This document shows, piece by piece, positions 6,046-12,762 of a DNA stretch of 45,015 bases. The stretch's first letter is position 1. Each line of letters opens with the position of its first letter. The DNA is taken from NCBI RefSeq assembly GCF_030682845.1, contig NZ_JAUXNK010000109.1:1-45015 (forward strand). Reading direction: 5' to 3'. Made by a program: the position numbers and the translations under genes. The DNA is from Methanolobus sp. (GTDB lineage: Archaea > Halobacteriota > Methanosarcinia > Methanosarcinales > Methanosarcinaceae). Below the pieces are notes generated by a model. The model searched no databases, was not told the origin of the DNA, and worked only from the letters and a program-made list of their open reading frames with translations.

Positions 6046-6340
6046 TATATGTTTCTCTTTGCATTTTCCGGTAAGATTTCACCGATTCCCATAGTTCTTT
6101 TGAGTCCTTGCCGCTGGCGATAACGTGCTCCTCAATATAATCAAAATCAATCGGCTTACCGTTTTTCACCCATTGTCCCGGTTTATCGTCCGTTTTCGTG
6201 TTTCGGTTAAAACCGATGATTAGGAAAAGCTGGTTACATGGTGCTAAAATCCGAGCAGTGTTGCAGCCAAGATATTTAATTGCCCGCTTAACAAACTTAT
6301 CCAGCGGACGAGAAATTCCGTCCTGTGATTTTTCATTCAT
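6008..6340 (-). CDS. Hypothetical early protein, 110 aa
   Basis: ATG at 6340 follows GCAGGGAGGACAGAT. The N-terminal half alternates basic and hydrophobic stretches (RPLDKFVKRAIKYLGCN, CNQLFLIIGFNRNTKT). The C-terminal half is helical (DFDYIEEHVIASGKDSKE, LWESVKSYRKMQRETYNG). Its 3' end overlaps the next gene by 38 bases. Its place next to the replication gene suggests a role in DNA metabolism; the family is not recognised. Confidence 0.65.
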   Translation of the reverse strand: MNEKSQDGISRPLDKFVKRAIKYLGCNTARILAPCNQLFLIIGFNRNTKTDDKPGQWVKNGKPIDFDYIEEHVIASGKDSKELWESVKSYRKMQRETYNGKKPGLPFLSI

Positions 6341-6393
6341 ATCTGTCCTCCCTGCAGTTGAACCCGTGCTTGAATGATATATCTCTGAATCAT
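6337..6393 (-). CDS. Possible 18-aa leader microprotein
   Basis: ATG at 6393 follows TATAGGAGATGAAATT, a good ribosome site. The frame encodes IQRYIIQARVQLQGGQI and its stop overlaps the start region of the next gene. It may be a coupling leader that feeds ribosomes into the 110-aa gene rather than a functional peptide. Confidence 0.35.
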   Translation of the reverse strand: MIQRYIIQARVQLQGGQI

Positions 6394-6404
6394 AATTTCA
6401 TCTC

Positions 6405-6584
6405 CTATAAATTCCTTTTCTTGTCCAGGGCAAGGCTCTGTGGATGGGTAAAAACAATATCCCCGCAACTCGGGCACTTTTCGCATTCCAAATCGCCAAT
6501 GGTCTGTTTTCTCTCGTTTATAATGACATCCCTGGAAATGGCAGTCGTCCGATATTCATCTTGGAAGCAGTTTGTACAAAACAT
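6405..6584 (-). CDS. YgiT/MqsA-type zinc-finger protein, 59 aa
   Basis: CTNC near the start and CPSCGDIVF near residue 40 bracket a strand-rich middle (TTAISRDVIINERKQTIGDL). This is the layout of the YgiT-type zinc finger found at the N-terminus of MqsA antitoxins. The DNA-binding helix-turn-helix half of MqsA is absent and no MqsR-like toxin lies next to it, so it is a free-standing zinc domain. It starts at 6584 after ATGGTGAATTT. It could be a regulator or an inhibitor of a host toxin system; that is inference. Confidence 0.65.
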   Translation of the reverse strand: MFCTNCFQDEYRTTAISRDVIINERKQTIGDLECEKCPSCGDIVFTHPQSLALDKKRNL

Positions 6585-6630
6585 AAATTCACCATATCAA
6601 ATATCCAGTCAATCAACCCGCCACTCGTCC

Positions 6631-7002
6631 TCAATTACTGCGTTTCTCCGCCAAAAAGGTTCTTCCCTTCATCCATTCAAATAATTTTTTCACTTTGTTT
6701 TTTGTTTTCCTTTCTCCCTTCCATTCAATAATTACTTTAGTAGATGGAAAAGGATTGTTATGAGTTTGACTTTTATCATGATTTCTCTTTTCCCAATAGG
6801 CATCCTCATAGCTCATTGGATTTGAATGTCCAATATAACCCGATTCTGCTGTTGTCGTTAGGACAACATATTCGCCCTGAATATGTTTTGCTTCCTCTGC
6901 TTGCCGATCGTTTATGATGTTAGAATTTCTTTCACTTGACCATTGAGAATATGATTGATCGTAACGATCATAGTGTGTTCCCCCTTCTCTTTGTCCTACC
7001 AT
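6631..7002 (-). CDS. Hypothetical early protein, 123 aa
   Basis: ATG at 7002 follows TAAGGAGGAGAAAATT. The polar N-terminus is rich in Tyr, Ser, Asp and Arg (GGTHYDRYDQSYSQWSSERN) and probably disordered. A strand-like middle (GEYVVLTTTAESGYIGHS) and a basic C-terminus (WKGERKTKNKVKKLFEWM) follow. The end could bind nucleic acid. No family is recognised. Confidence 0.6.
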   Translation of the reverse strand: MVGQREGGTHYDRYDQSYSQWSSERNSNIINDRQAEEAKHIQGEYVVLTTTAESGYIGHSNPMSYEDAYWEKRNHDKSQTHNNPFPSTKVIIEWKGERKTKNKVKKLFEWMKGRTFLAEKRSN

Positions 7003-7093
7003 AATTTTCTCCTCCTTATAATTATTGATATAACCAATCAATCAATCCGACGCCGGGATCGGGCTATGGTTTCCCGATCACTCTCGGCACGGG

Positions 7094-7480
7094 TTATCTC
7101 TGCTCAACAAAAGCATTCCATGTTTCTTTTTTAGTACCTTCCTCCCTCTCTTTCCACCAACACCAGAGATCTGCCAGAGCGTTGGGAAGGGATTCATCAT
7201 ATATTCCTGGAGTCAGTAATATCCCCAACCCTACCTCAATCATTCCCTTATGTTTTTGTAGCATTGTACCGGCCGGCAACTCCTCCAGCAACTCATCAGT
7301 GAGGGGAGCGGAAAAAATACTCCACCGCTCAGGACGGTTTACCATATCTAACGTTTTCGATCTTAATTCCCACTTGTACTTACGTTTGCTATAAATCCAC
7401 CAGAGTTTAGTCTCCTTCGACCATCCTACGGCAAACAGTTCGTAGCTATGTTTTAAATCGCAAACATACTTTGGGTTCAT
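7094..7480 (-). CDS. Hypothetical early protein, 128 aa
   Basis: Starts at 7480 after AGAAAGGAAGCTAAGT. It is rich in Trp (eight or more) and charged residues, with SYELFAVGWSKETKLWWIYS and LADLWCWWKEREEGTKKETW. There is no membrane segment because the Trp clusters are interrupted by charge. It may be a compact beta/alpha domain. No known motif is visible. It lies between the NinB-like gene and the 123-aa gene in the replication operon. Confidence 0.65.
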   Translation of the reverse strand: MNPKYVCDLKHSYELFAVGWSKETKLWWIYSKRKYKWELRSKTLDMVNRPERWSIFSAPLTDELLEELPAGTMLQKHKGMIEVGLGILLTPGIYDESLPNALADLWCWWKEREEGTKKETWNAFVEQR

Positions 7481-7537
7481 ACTTAGCTTCCTTTCTCACG
7501 TTCGTAACTAATAATTTATCCATTCTCATCTCCCTCT

Positions 7538-7942
7538 CTATAATTCAAACATCGGCGGTTCGCTAGGTGATGGAATATAAACATTAAGAAATTCGGCGGA
7601 CCATTGTTGAATTTGTTCGTAATATTTATTGAATCTCACCGTGTCCATATCCGCCGTACTTTCAATAATTGTTAGCCCTGTTTTATCATCTACCCGGCTG
7701 GCAAATTTCTGTTTCAGGGCGTCGTGCATTTCATCCCGGCTGAATCCGGTATGCTCACAAAGGATATCCACAGCGATACCAAAATAGGCCCGGTTCTGCT
7801 GGATACTTCGCTGGCTTTTCTTCTTCCGTAACAAAACCTCTACGTATTGCCCTTCATACTTTGACAGATGGACCCGGAAGCGATTAGGAGCTTCAAGAAT
7901 CAGTTTTCCCTTTTCAACCTTTCCGCAGAAGAGAGGATTCAT
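7538..7942 (-). CDS. NinB-like recombination accessory protein, 134 aa
   Basis: The segment KKSQRSIQQNRAYFGIAVDI followed by LCEHTGFSRDEMHDALKQKF is the recurrent core of phage NinB-like proteins, which resemble the lambda NinB (Orf) recombination mediator. Lambda Orf helps load the recombinase by displacing single-strand-binding protein; the same role with the ERF annealing protein here is inference. I chose the ATG at 7942, preceded by AGGCAAGG, over the ATG at 7966, which has no ribosome site. Confidence 0.65.
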   Translation of the reverse strand: MNPLFCGKVEKGKLILEAPNRFRVHLSKYEGQYVEVLLRKKKSQRSIQQNRAYFGIAVDILCEHTGFSRDEMHDALKQKFASRVDDKTGLTIIESTADMDTVRFNKYYEQIQQWSAEFLNVYIPSPSEPPMFEL

Positions 7943-7974
7943 AGCCTTGCCTAATGTGTTACGCATATTATGTG

Positions 7975-8139
7975 TTATGTGTTAATTTTTTCATAATTAA
8001 AGCATTCTGTTCGACCAGAGGAATTTATGTCAATTTCAATTTCATCGTTGCCACATTGATGTTGATATGCTTCTCTTTCATCTTCTTTGAAAACATAGTA
8101 AACACAATTCTTTGCTTGACAGAGAACTTTGACTAACAT
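7975..8139 (-). CDS. Small Cys-rich protein, DUF1540-like pattern, 54 aa
   Basis: ATG at 8139 follows TGTGGAGATTATC. Spaced cysteines (LCQAKNCVYYV, QCGNDEIEIDI, TECFNYE) follow the DUF1540-like order of a CxxxxC pair, a later Cys before an I-x-I strand, and a final T-x-C near the end. Four cysteines suggest metal binding. It overlaps the methyltransferase remnant at 8133-8237 by a few bases. Confidence 0.55.
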   Translation of the reverse strand: MLVKVLCQAKNCVYYVFKEDEREAYQHQCGNDEIEIDINSSGRTECFNYEKINT

Positions 8140-8237
8140 GATAATCTCCACACAACAACCGGCTCAAGATACGGCAGAACTTCACGGCAATCACTGTGAT
8201 AGATCAGGATTCCGGCATGATCGTAATAGGGGGTCAT
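8133..8237 (-). pseudogene. N-terminal remnant of a DNA methyltransferase
   Basis: ATG at 8237 overlaps the exonuclease stop (ATGA). The 34 residues (YYDHAGILIYHSDCREVLPY, then LEPV) match the N-terminal strand of phage DNA modification methylases, where this is followed at once by a catalytic (D/N)PPY motif. Here the frame ends at TAG before any such motif, so the protein lacks AdoMet-binding and catalytic parts. It looks like the leftover of a deletion that fused its start to the next gene's ribosome site. A functional 34-aa peptide is less likely. Confidence 0.55.
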
Positions 8238-8848
8238 TTCAAAGCCTCCAGTTTTCGAACCATCAGGATAAGTTCTGCCGCGAAGTCATCAAGGGCTTTT
8301 GCCAGCTTGCTGATAAAGGGTTCATCCCTTTTTATCTCTAAAATTAAAGGTGGTAAACCAGCATAGGAACTCATGAAATAGCAAAGTTCCCGCTCTGTAA
8401 CGTAAAGGGACATCTGGCACTGCCCGAAGTAATCAGACGGGAGCTTTCCATCGAAAAGGTATTTCACATGAGTTTTTAACATCGGATTTTTCAGTTCAAG
8501 TATAGCATTTTCTCCTACAAGGCCATCGGGCGAACAATGGTACAGTTTCCATTCATCCTTGTAAACGATCCCGACCTGCCGTACTTCTACCCCGTAAATC
8601 ATCGTGAAAAGGCTTCTGGAGGTGTTTTCTCGTTCGATGCCATCCAGCATAGCCTGGGACTGAAAAGACTCCTCACAATAGCCTGTGATTGATTCTCCGG
8701 CCAGTTGGTAAAGGTAATCGATCCTCTGCTTGGATATTTCCCCCGAATTTGTGATAATCTTGGAAATAGATGAGGATCCAGGATTGCCGGCCCGGGCCAA
8801 GTACCATTCTTCTGAACGTTGGTTAAAAGAATCAATTATTAAACTCAT
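8234..8848 (-). CDS. YqaJ-type viral recombinase / 5'-3' exonuclease, 204 aa
   Basis: The opening QRSEEWYLARAGNPGSSSIS is the YqaJ signature. It is followed by the nuclease residues: Glu in GIERENTSR, SPDGLVG, ELKNP, and the QCQMSLYVT helix. These match lambda-exonuclease-fold enzymes that digest one strand of duplex ends to leave 3' tails. The start overlaps the ERF stop (ATGA), the usual exonuclease-annealase pairing of phage recombination systems. The length is normal for the family. Confidence 0.9.
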   Translation of the reverse strand: MSLIIDSFNQRSEEWYLARAGNPGSSSISKIITNSGEISKQRIDYLYQLAGESITGYCEESFQSQAMLDGIERENTSRSLFTMIYGVEVRQVGIVYKDEWKLYHCSPDGLVGENAILELKNPMLKTHVKYLFDGKLPSDYFGQCQMSLYVTERELCYFMSSYAGLPPLILEIKRDEPFISKLAKALDDFAAELILMVRKLEALK

Positions 8849-9606
8849 TTGGCACTTGCCTTTTCCTTCTCCTGCTTTTCTTTTGCCTTCAAAGAGGCCA
8901 AAGCCTTATTATAATCTTTGGACTCAATCTTTCCAATGGATTCGCATTCCATATATTTCAGAAACATTTTTTCGCTGGAATTGGGCGTGTTATTAAGATA
9001 GTCAGTAATGGTTGAAATCTGTTGCTCGGTTACATATTCAACCGCTTTCTGTCCATTGTCGTCCATATCGTGTGTGGCGAGTCCTGTCAGCGCGAGGATA
9101 GTATACCGTTCAAGATATGAAAGCGTTGATCCCAGAGCCTGAATTGCGTTTTTTCCCCCCGAAGTGTCGAGAGGGGCAGTAAGCGCGGTTGACTCAGAAT
9201 GCCCCAGGACATGAGTGATTTTACACGTGACGGTTACGCCTTTGTCACTCTGTTCGGTTATCCATGCCGCTGAAAGTCCGTGTTTACTCAAAGCAGAATT
9301 GATCTTTGTTGTCACATTGCCCAAGGTGGCATGGCTATACTCCGTTTTTCCAGTCGTTGTTTTGAATTCAACGTGTCTGTCCTTTTCGATTTCCGGGGGG
9401 TTCTTTTTAAATTTCGCCATGCCGACCGTATAACTCTTCCGTGCTTGAGTGGCCTCATAGCGTTCCTGTAAAATCATAAACTTTTCGAGCTTGTCTAAAT
9501 CCATGCCTTTTGATAAAGCCACGGCCATTAACGAAGCCGGTGAATTGTCTGGCCGTGGCCCCGTTACCATATCATCTGCTTCGTAGCGTTCTATCTCTTC
9601 GGTCAT
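8845..9606 (-). CDS. erf: ERF-family single-strand annealing protein, 253 aa
   Basis: Residues about 60-185 carry the ERF core, including AKFKKNPPEIEKDRHVEF, YSHATLGNVTTKINSALSKH, GLSAAWITEQSDKGVTVTCK and GGKNAIQALGSTLSYLERYT. ERF proteins form rings that anneal single strands during phage recombination and genome circularisation. The C-terminal third is helical and Lys/Glu-rich. It starts after GGGGAGGCAACACA and overlaps the small upstream gene. With the YqaJ exonuclease immediately downstream it forms a two-component recombinase. Confidence 0.9.
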   Translation of the reverse strand: MTEEIERYEADDMVTGPRPDNSPASLMAVALSKGMDLDKLEKFMILQERYEATQARKSYTVGMAKFKKNPPEIEKDRHVEFKTTTGKTEYSHATLGNVTTKINSALSKHGLSAAWITEQSDKGVTVTCKITHVLGHSESTALTAPLDTSGGKNAIQALGSTLSYLERYTILALTGLATHDMDDNGQKAVEYVTEQQISTITDYLNNTPNSSEKMFLKYMECESIGKIESKDYNKALASLKAKEKQEKEKASAK

Positions 9607-9755
9607 TGTGTTGCCTCCCCTAACTGTTCTTTCAAATCATAAACAATCCCATCTAATTCCTCAATTATCTCGTCTTTTTCTTTTATAATCTCACACACCG
9701 GACATTTACGGCTGGTGTAACAAATTTCGTCATGTCCATTGTCGCATAGGTTCAT
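9603..9755 (-). CDS. Small CxxC protein between ERF and coiled-coil genes, 50 aa
   Basis: ATG at 9755 follows GCGGAGGCACT. The N-terminal part has four cysteines (LCDNGHDEICY, KCPVCE) that can bind one zinc. The rest is an acidic coiled helix (KEKDEIIEELDGIVYDLKEQ). Small proteins of this style are common in phage recombination operons. Both ends overlap neighbouring genes, so it is tightly coupled to ERF synthesis and may assist it; the function is inferred only from position. Confidence 0.7.
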   Translation of the reverse strand: MNLCDNGHDEICYTSRKCPVCEIIKEKDEIIEELDGIVYDLKEQLGEATQ

Positions 9756-10786
9756 AGTGCCTCCGCTGCTTTGCGTAATGTTTCAATCAATCCAGTAATT
9801 CCAATTTTAAAGGTTGAAATGATTGCTTTCCCTTCCGCCGTTTTCATATCCGGGAAGAAGTATTCCGTTTTTGCAAAGGTGAGAAGACGTTCTTTATCAG
9901 GGCGCCAGGCTTCTTTTTTTTCCGCCACGATCTTGGCGAGCCGGTCGGCCTCCGCCAATTTCAGGGCATTCTGTCTTGCAAATTCTTCCGCATCTTTCAG
10001 GGCTTTCTCTGCGCCTTCCTTACGGGCTTTCTCAAGTTCTTGGGCGTGTATGGCATCATCAAGGATTTTCTGCCTCGCATCCTCGATTTTCTTTTGTTCG
10101 GCCTTGAGATAGTTGGATTCCTCTTCCTGTTTCCGGGCGACCTCCGCAAGGCGCTGCCGTTCGGCCTCTTGTTCGACGGCTATCTTGGCCAAGCATTCGG
10201 TTTCCTCTTTGCGCTTGACTTCTTCTTCATCTGCAAAGCGCTTTTCTTTGGCAATTATTCTATTAAATAAGAATATTTGCTCTTCAAATTGCGAGTCTGT
10301 CAAAGACCGCACCATGACATCAGGCAATGCCTTAATGCCGGAGTGTGGCATATCACATATCCAGACCTGCCCATTAAACGCAATGCCGAGGGCAGCAAGT
10401 CGATCACGGCGCACCTGGATACGCAATTCCTCTTGCCGTTCCTTTTCCTTTGTAATGGCTTCTAAGGCATCGATAATGGCCTGTTCTTCAGTTACCAGGT
10501 GGTCTTCAATTGGTAAAAGCAGCCCCTTGATCCGGTTTGCCTCCTCATCAATGGCTTGGCCGTAACGTAATGCGTCACCTTTCAGCTCCTTCCGCTTGTT
10601 CTCGACCTTCACCCGCGTCCCTTTGACTACCATTCTGGCATCGTGAACTTTTTTGAATCCGTCTTTGTCTTCAATCCCGTTAATCTTTAATGATAAATAC
10701 TGCTCCGCCATTTGAGCGATGATTGCATCTGTAACCGCAATCGTTTCAAATAATTTGTCATCTATAACCAATAAACTTCTTTCCAT
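9752..10786 (-). CDS. Coiled-coil early protein upstream of ERF, 344 aa
   Basis: Starts at 10786 after GGAGGTATAACG. Residues about 1-130 are a helical domain (TDAIIAQMAEQYLSLKINGI, KKVHDARMVVKGTRVKVENK) resembling the N-terminus of DUF1351-like phage proteins. Residues about 185-285 are a nearly uninterrupted Ala/Glu/Lys/Gln coiled coil. The C-terminal part (KTEYFFPDMKTAEGKAII) is a small folded end. Proteins of this shape often precede annealase genes and are thought to support recombination. It probably oligomerises. Confidence 0.7.
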   Translation of the reverse strand: MERSLLVIDDKLFETIAVTDAIIAQMAEQYLSLKINGIEDKDGFKKVHDARMVVKGTRVKVENKRKELKGDALRYGQAIDEEANRIKGLLLPIEDHLVTEEQAIIDALEAITKEKERQEELRIQVRRDRLAALGIAFNGQVWICDMPHSGIKALPDVMVRSLTDSQFEEQIFLFNRIIAKEKRFADEEEVKRKEETECLAKIAVEQEAERQRLAEVARKQEEESNYLKAEQKKIEDARQKILDDAIHAQELEKARKEGAEKALKDAEEFARQNALKLAEADRLAKIVAEKKEAWRPDKERLLTFAKTEYFFPDMKTAEGKAIISTFKIGITGLIETLRKAAEAL

Positions 10787-10788
10787 CG

Positions 10789-11103
10789 TTATACCTCCCT
10801 TACGTGCGCCCTTACCAAACGGCTGGCAAGTTCAAAGTAATCATACGGCTCGGCCACAGGCGCGTTCATGGCCGGATCGTCCAGATTACATAGATTCATG
10901 TACTGGCTATCGTTTTGATGGAATAGCCTCTTTGTAGTAGGTACATTGCCTCTTGCTATTTGCTTTCTATAACAATTCTCTGCGGAATTCTCATCATCAA
11001 AAAACTCCCAACCTTTCCCAGTGTAAGCATTATTGGGAGATGAGATATTGTAAGTTACTGTCCATATAGGCCAGTGTTTCTTTTTTGTAGATACATCAAT
11101 CAT
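10789..11103 (-). CDS. Hypothetical early protein, 104 aa
   Basis: Begins at 11103, weakly preceded by GGGAAGTTAAGA. The N-terminal half (HWPIWTVTYNISSPNNAYTG, WEFFDDENSAENCYRKQI) resembles a small strand-helix unit that handles amino-acid or sequence input, but no family is certain. The C-terminal part is helical and rich in Asp, Tyr and Arg (AEPYDYFELASRLVRAHV). It is co-transcribed with the coiled-coil gene, three bases away. Confidence 0.6.
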   Translation of the reverse strand: MIDVSTKKKHWPIWTVTYNISSPNNAYTGKGWEFFDDENSAENCYRKQIARGNVPTTKRLFHQNDSQYMNLCNLDDPAMNAPVAEPYDYFELASRLVRAHVREV

Positions 11104-11110
11104 TCGGCTC

Positions 11111-11338
11111 TTAACTTCCCAACCATGCTTTAACCTTTCTCGGCGATCCCCAACACCCAGAAGGAATCTCGTTATAAATATATATTACAATCTCTTTAAG
11201 CGCATCGAGATTCTCCTCGTCCCCTCTCCCAAAAGCTTCAAAGAGATTATTTTCCAGCACCGCCGTCACGAAATGTCTAGGGGGTACTTTGTCTACGACA
11301 TAGCGCCGGATACTATTACGCGTCCTTTCGGGTATCAT
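11111..11338 (-). CDS. Conserved small phage protein, 75 aa
   Basis: Starts at 11338 after AGGAGAACAGG. The pattern IPERTRNSIRRYVVDKVPPR with HFVTAVLENNLFEAFGRGDE and an ending GCWGSPRKVKAWLG is one I recognise from many phage early regions, always as an unassigned protein of this size. It is helical and probably cytosolic. The function is not known. Confidence 0.75.
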   Translation of the reverse strand: MIPERTRNSIRRYVVDKVPPRHFVTAVLENNLFEAFGRGDEENLDALKEIVIYIYNEIPSGCWGSPRKVKAWLGS

Positions 11339-11361
11339 CCTGTTCTCCTTTCCTTCGATTT

Positions 11362-11640
11362 CTATTTTATCTCACACCTTTGGCCATTCAAAAGATAGGT
11401 CATGCGACCATCTGTTTCTATCTCGATGACTTCCAGTCTGATTTTGCGGTCCTGACAGTGTTTTTCTATTTTAACTTTTTGATATTCAGACAGAACACGG
11501 GGCGGACGGTCTTCCGGATCTGTTGTGAAGACCTTGAAAAGCAGCCAACAAATCATCAGCCAGGCAATAAAGAGAACGATTATCGCAAGCCTTTTGCCTA
11601 TCTTTTCTAAGGTTTTTTCATTATATGTTTCGCGCACCAT
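11362..11640 (-). CDS. Single-pass membrane protein, 92 aa
   Basis: A short charged N-terminus (about 18 residues) precedes a strong membrane helix (LAIIVLFIAWLMICWLLFKV, residues about 18-38), then a polar C-terminal domain (PPRVLSEYQKVKIEKHCQDR, IRLEVIEIETDGRMTYLLNG) with two cysteines. Positive charges before the helix favour a cytoplasmic N-terminus and periplasmic domain. The start overlaps the upstream gene. It could modify the envelope early in infection; this is inferred from topology. Confidence 0.65.
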   Translation of the reverse strand: MVRETYNEKTLEKIGKRLAIIVLFIAWLMICWLLFKVFTTDPEDRPPRVLSEYQKVKIEKHCQDRKIRLEVIEIETDGRMTYLLNGQRCEIK

Positions 11641-11885
11641 TCCTTAACTTCTCCTGTGATTTTGTTAAGGGATTTAGTTTTTTCATCTCTCATCTCTTCA
11701 ATCTCTTTTCTCAATGCATCCTCGTGAAGTTTACGTCTCCAATTTGGCATTGTATAACGTTCTTCCGACCCGAGCGGCTCGTCCTGAATGAAGAGCGAGA
11801 CATCGCAGCAGAGAGATTTCATGCCTTTGCCGTTGATTTTTATAACACAGGGTTCAAGGCATTTTTTGCATCTCACGACGCGCAT
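11607..11885 (-). CDS. Putative zinc-ribbon protein, 92 aa
   Basis: ATG at 11885 follows AGGGAGATATAAT. The N-terminus has VVRCKKCLEPC and later SLCCDVSLF, giving a CxxC pair and a later Cys pair as in a zinc ribbon. The C-terminal half is a basic/acidic helix (WRRKLHEDALRKEIEEMRDE) that could form a coiled coil. Possibly a small DNA-binding or adaptor protein. No family is recognised. Confidence 0.6.
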   Translation of the reverse strand: MRVVRCKKCLEPCVIKINGKGMKSLCCDVSLFIQDEPLGSEERYTMPNWRRKLHEDALRKEIEEMRDEKTKSLNKITGEVKEWCAKHIMKKP

Positions 11886-12106
11886 ATTATATCTCCCTTG
11901 AATTTCTCGGTCTTGGCGCGACTTCCTTGAAGTGCTTCTATGCCTTCACGCCAGACAGAATAGTTTAGAGGTTTTTTTGAAGAACTTCGCTTTTGAAATC
12001 CTATCCAGCAGTTAAAACCTTTACCTTTCAAGAAATTAAAATGAGGTAAACAGTCTTCCTCGGAAGGCAACCACTTCGTTACTCTGAAATACGGTTTTTT
12101 TATCAT
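11873..12106 (-). CDS. First gene of the minus-strand early operon, 77 aa
   Basis: ATG at 12106 follows AAAAAAGGTGAAGTT. An earlier in-frame ATG at 12145 lies inside the conserved control element and has no ribosome site. The protein is basic and aromatic (MIKKPYFRVTKWLPSEEDCL, GKGFNCWIGFQKRSSSKKPL). It may bind nucleic acid. Being first after the 77-bp element, it should be the earliest product of this operon. Confidence 0.6.
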   Translation of the reverse strand: MIKKPYFRVTKWLPSEEDCLPHFNFLKGKGFNCWIGFQKRSSSKKPLNYSVWREGIEALQGSRAKTEKFKGDIICAS

Positions 12107-12138
12107 AACTTCACCTTTTTTATCCGTTATCCCAACAT

Positions 12139-12215
12139 AGTGCATTTTCTATGCCCAAAAAACCGTATTCAATAATATTAGCTACTTGCATTTTCGTTTT
12201 TATTGCAAATAACAG
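12139..12215 (-). promoter_or_regulatory. 77-bp early control element, right copy (inverted)
   Basis: This is the inverted counterpart of 474-550: same length, no gaps, 61 of 77 identical by hand, and a perfectly conserved 28-base end containing GCAT-N5-ATGC. It points into the minus-strand early operon. The pair thus frames the whole early region, from about 550 to 12139. Confidence 0.65.
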
Positions 12216-12269
12216 AAGGAAAATCACTTACTTATGATTATTTGACTTTAATGCTGCGAAATTATTGGG

Positions 12270-12337
12270 AAAAAACCGTGGAAAAAACTGGGGAAAAACA
12301 CATATTGCCTGTGATTTTCACCAAAAACTGTGGAAAA
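12270..12337. other. DnaA-box-like / A-tract repeats, right control region
   Basis: Motifs include AAAAAACCGTGGAAAAAAC (12270-12288), ACTGGGGAAAAAC just after it, the dyad GTGATTTTCAC (12311-12321) and CTGTGGAAAA (12328-12337). TGTGGAAAA differs from the DnaA box TGTGGATAA by one base. The same words occur inverted at 370-408. This could be a replication origin or regulator binding site; origin function is inference. Confidence 0.45.
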
Positions 12338-12372
12338 GAGGGCGGCAGAGAAAGGAGGGAGCTGCCGCCCTC
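12334..12372 (-). terminator. Strong intrinsic terminator at end of the late operon
   Basis: GAGGGCGGCAG (12338-12348) and CTGCCGCCCTC (12362-12372) form a perfect 11-bp stem with a 13-base loop. On the minus strand it is followed by TTTTCC. It lies just after the last late gene (stop at 12390) and separates the late operon from the early control region. Confidence 0.8.
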
Positions 12373-12389
12373 CCCAAGCAAGAGAAAAA

Positions 12390-12578
12390 TTACCAGGTTA
12401 CTTCCCCCTTAGTCACAAACCTGACAATAATTCCCAACACTTGTGTCAAAATACCACAATAGAGCGCCCACTGCGCTGAACCCACTATTCCAGTAGCAAT
12501 AAGAATCATCCCGATCAATCCCAATAGTTGTACCCAGATACTTTTTGAAGCCCAAAAATGTTTAGCTACTTCTGCCAT
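12390..12578 (-). CDS. Holin-like two-helix membrane protein, 62 aa
   Basis: ATG at 12578 follows GGGGAGGTGTAAA and is preferred to a longer frame from 12632, which overlaps the 44-aa gene. After a short amphipathic start (AEVAKHFWASKSIW) come two hydrophobic helices (LLGLIGMILIATGIVGSAQW and LYCGILTQVLGIIVRFV) and a short charged tail. Its place at the end of the lysis cassette, near the M15 endolysin, suggests a holin or lysis-timing protein. The role is inferred from context. Confidence 0.65.
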   Translation of the reverse strand: MAEVAKHFWASKSIWVQLLGLIGMILIATGIVGSAQWALYCGILTQVLGIIVRFVTKGEVTW

Positions 12579-12579
12579 T

Positions 12580-12714
12580 TTACACCTCCCCTCCATAAAG
12601 AGCGTTAAGAAACCATCCTGGCCACTTGCCACGTACTAGTCTGACAAATAACGCAACCGGAAAAGTGAGTAGAAACCAAATAATTGCTACAATAACTTCC
12701 AACAATGCTTTCAC
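12580..12714 (-). CDS. Small membrane protein of the lysis cassette, 44 aa
   Basis: GTG at 12714 is preceded by AGGATACGTGAAT. The product is one membrane helix (LLEVIVAIIWFLLTFPVALF) followed by a basic stretch (VRLVRGKWPGW), which suggests a cytoplasmic C-terminus. The gene ends exactly at the ribosome site of the 62-aa membrane protein, so the two are translated together. It may be an antiholin or pinholin-like partner; this is inferred from position. Confidence 0.55.
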   Translation of the reverse strand: MKALLEVIVAIIWFLLTFPVALFVRLVRGKWPGWFLNALYGGEV

Positions 12715-12762
12715 ATTCACGTATCCTATGGATTGAAAATTCTTATCCTGTTTTTTGTTGGC

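Noticed and set aside
7446-7523. A 25-aa minus-strand frame before the 128-aa gene
   Set aside because: It has a fair ribosome site but overlaps the 128-aa gene by 35 bases, has no motif, and may simply be a chance frame.
12203-12412. A 69-aa plus-strand frame through the right control region
   Set aside because: It consists of translated A-tracts and terminator sequence, crosses a strong hairpin and overlaps the end of the membrane-protein gene.
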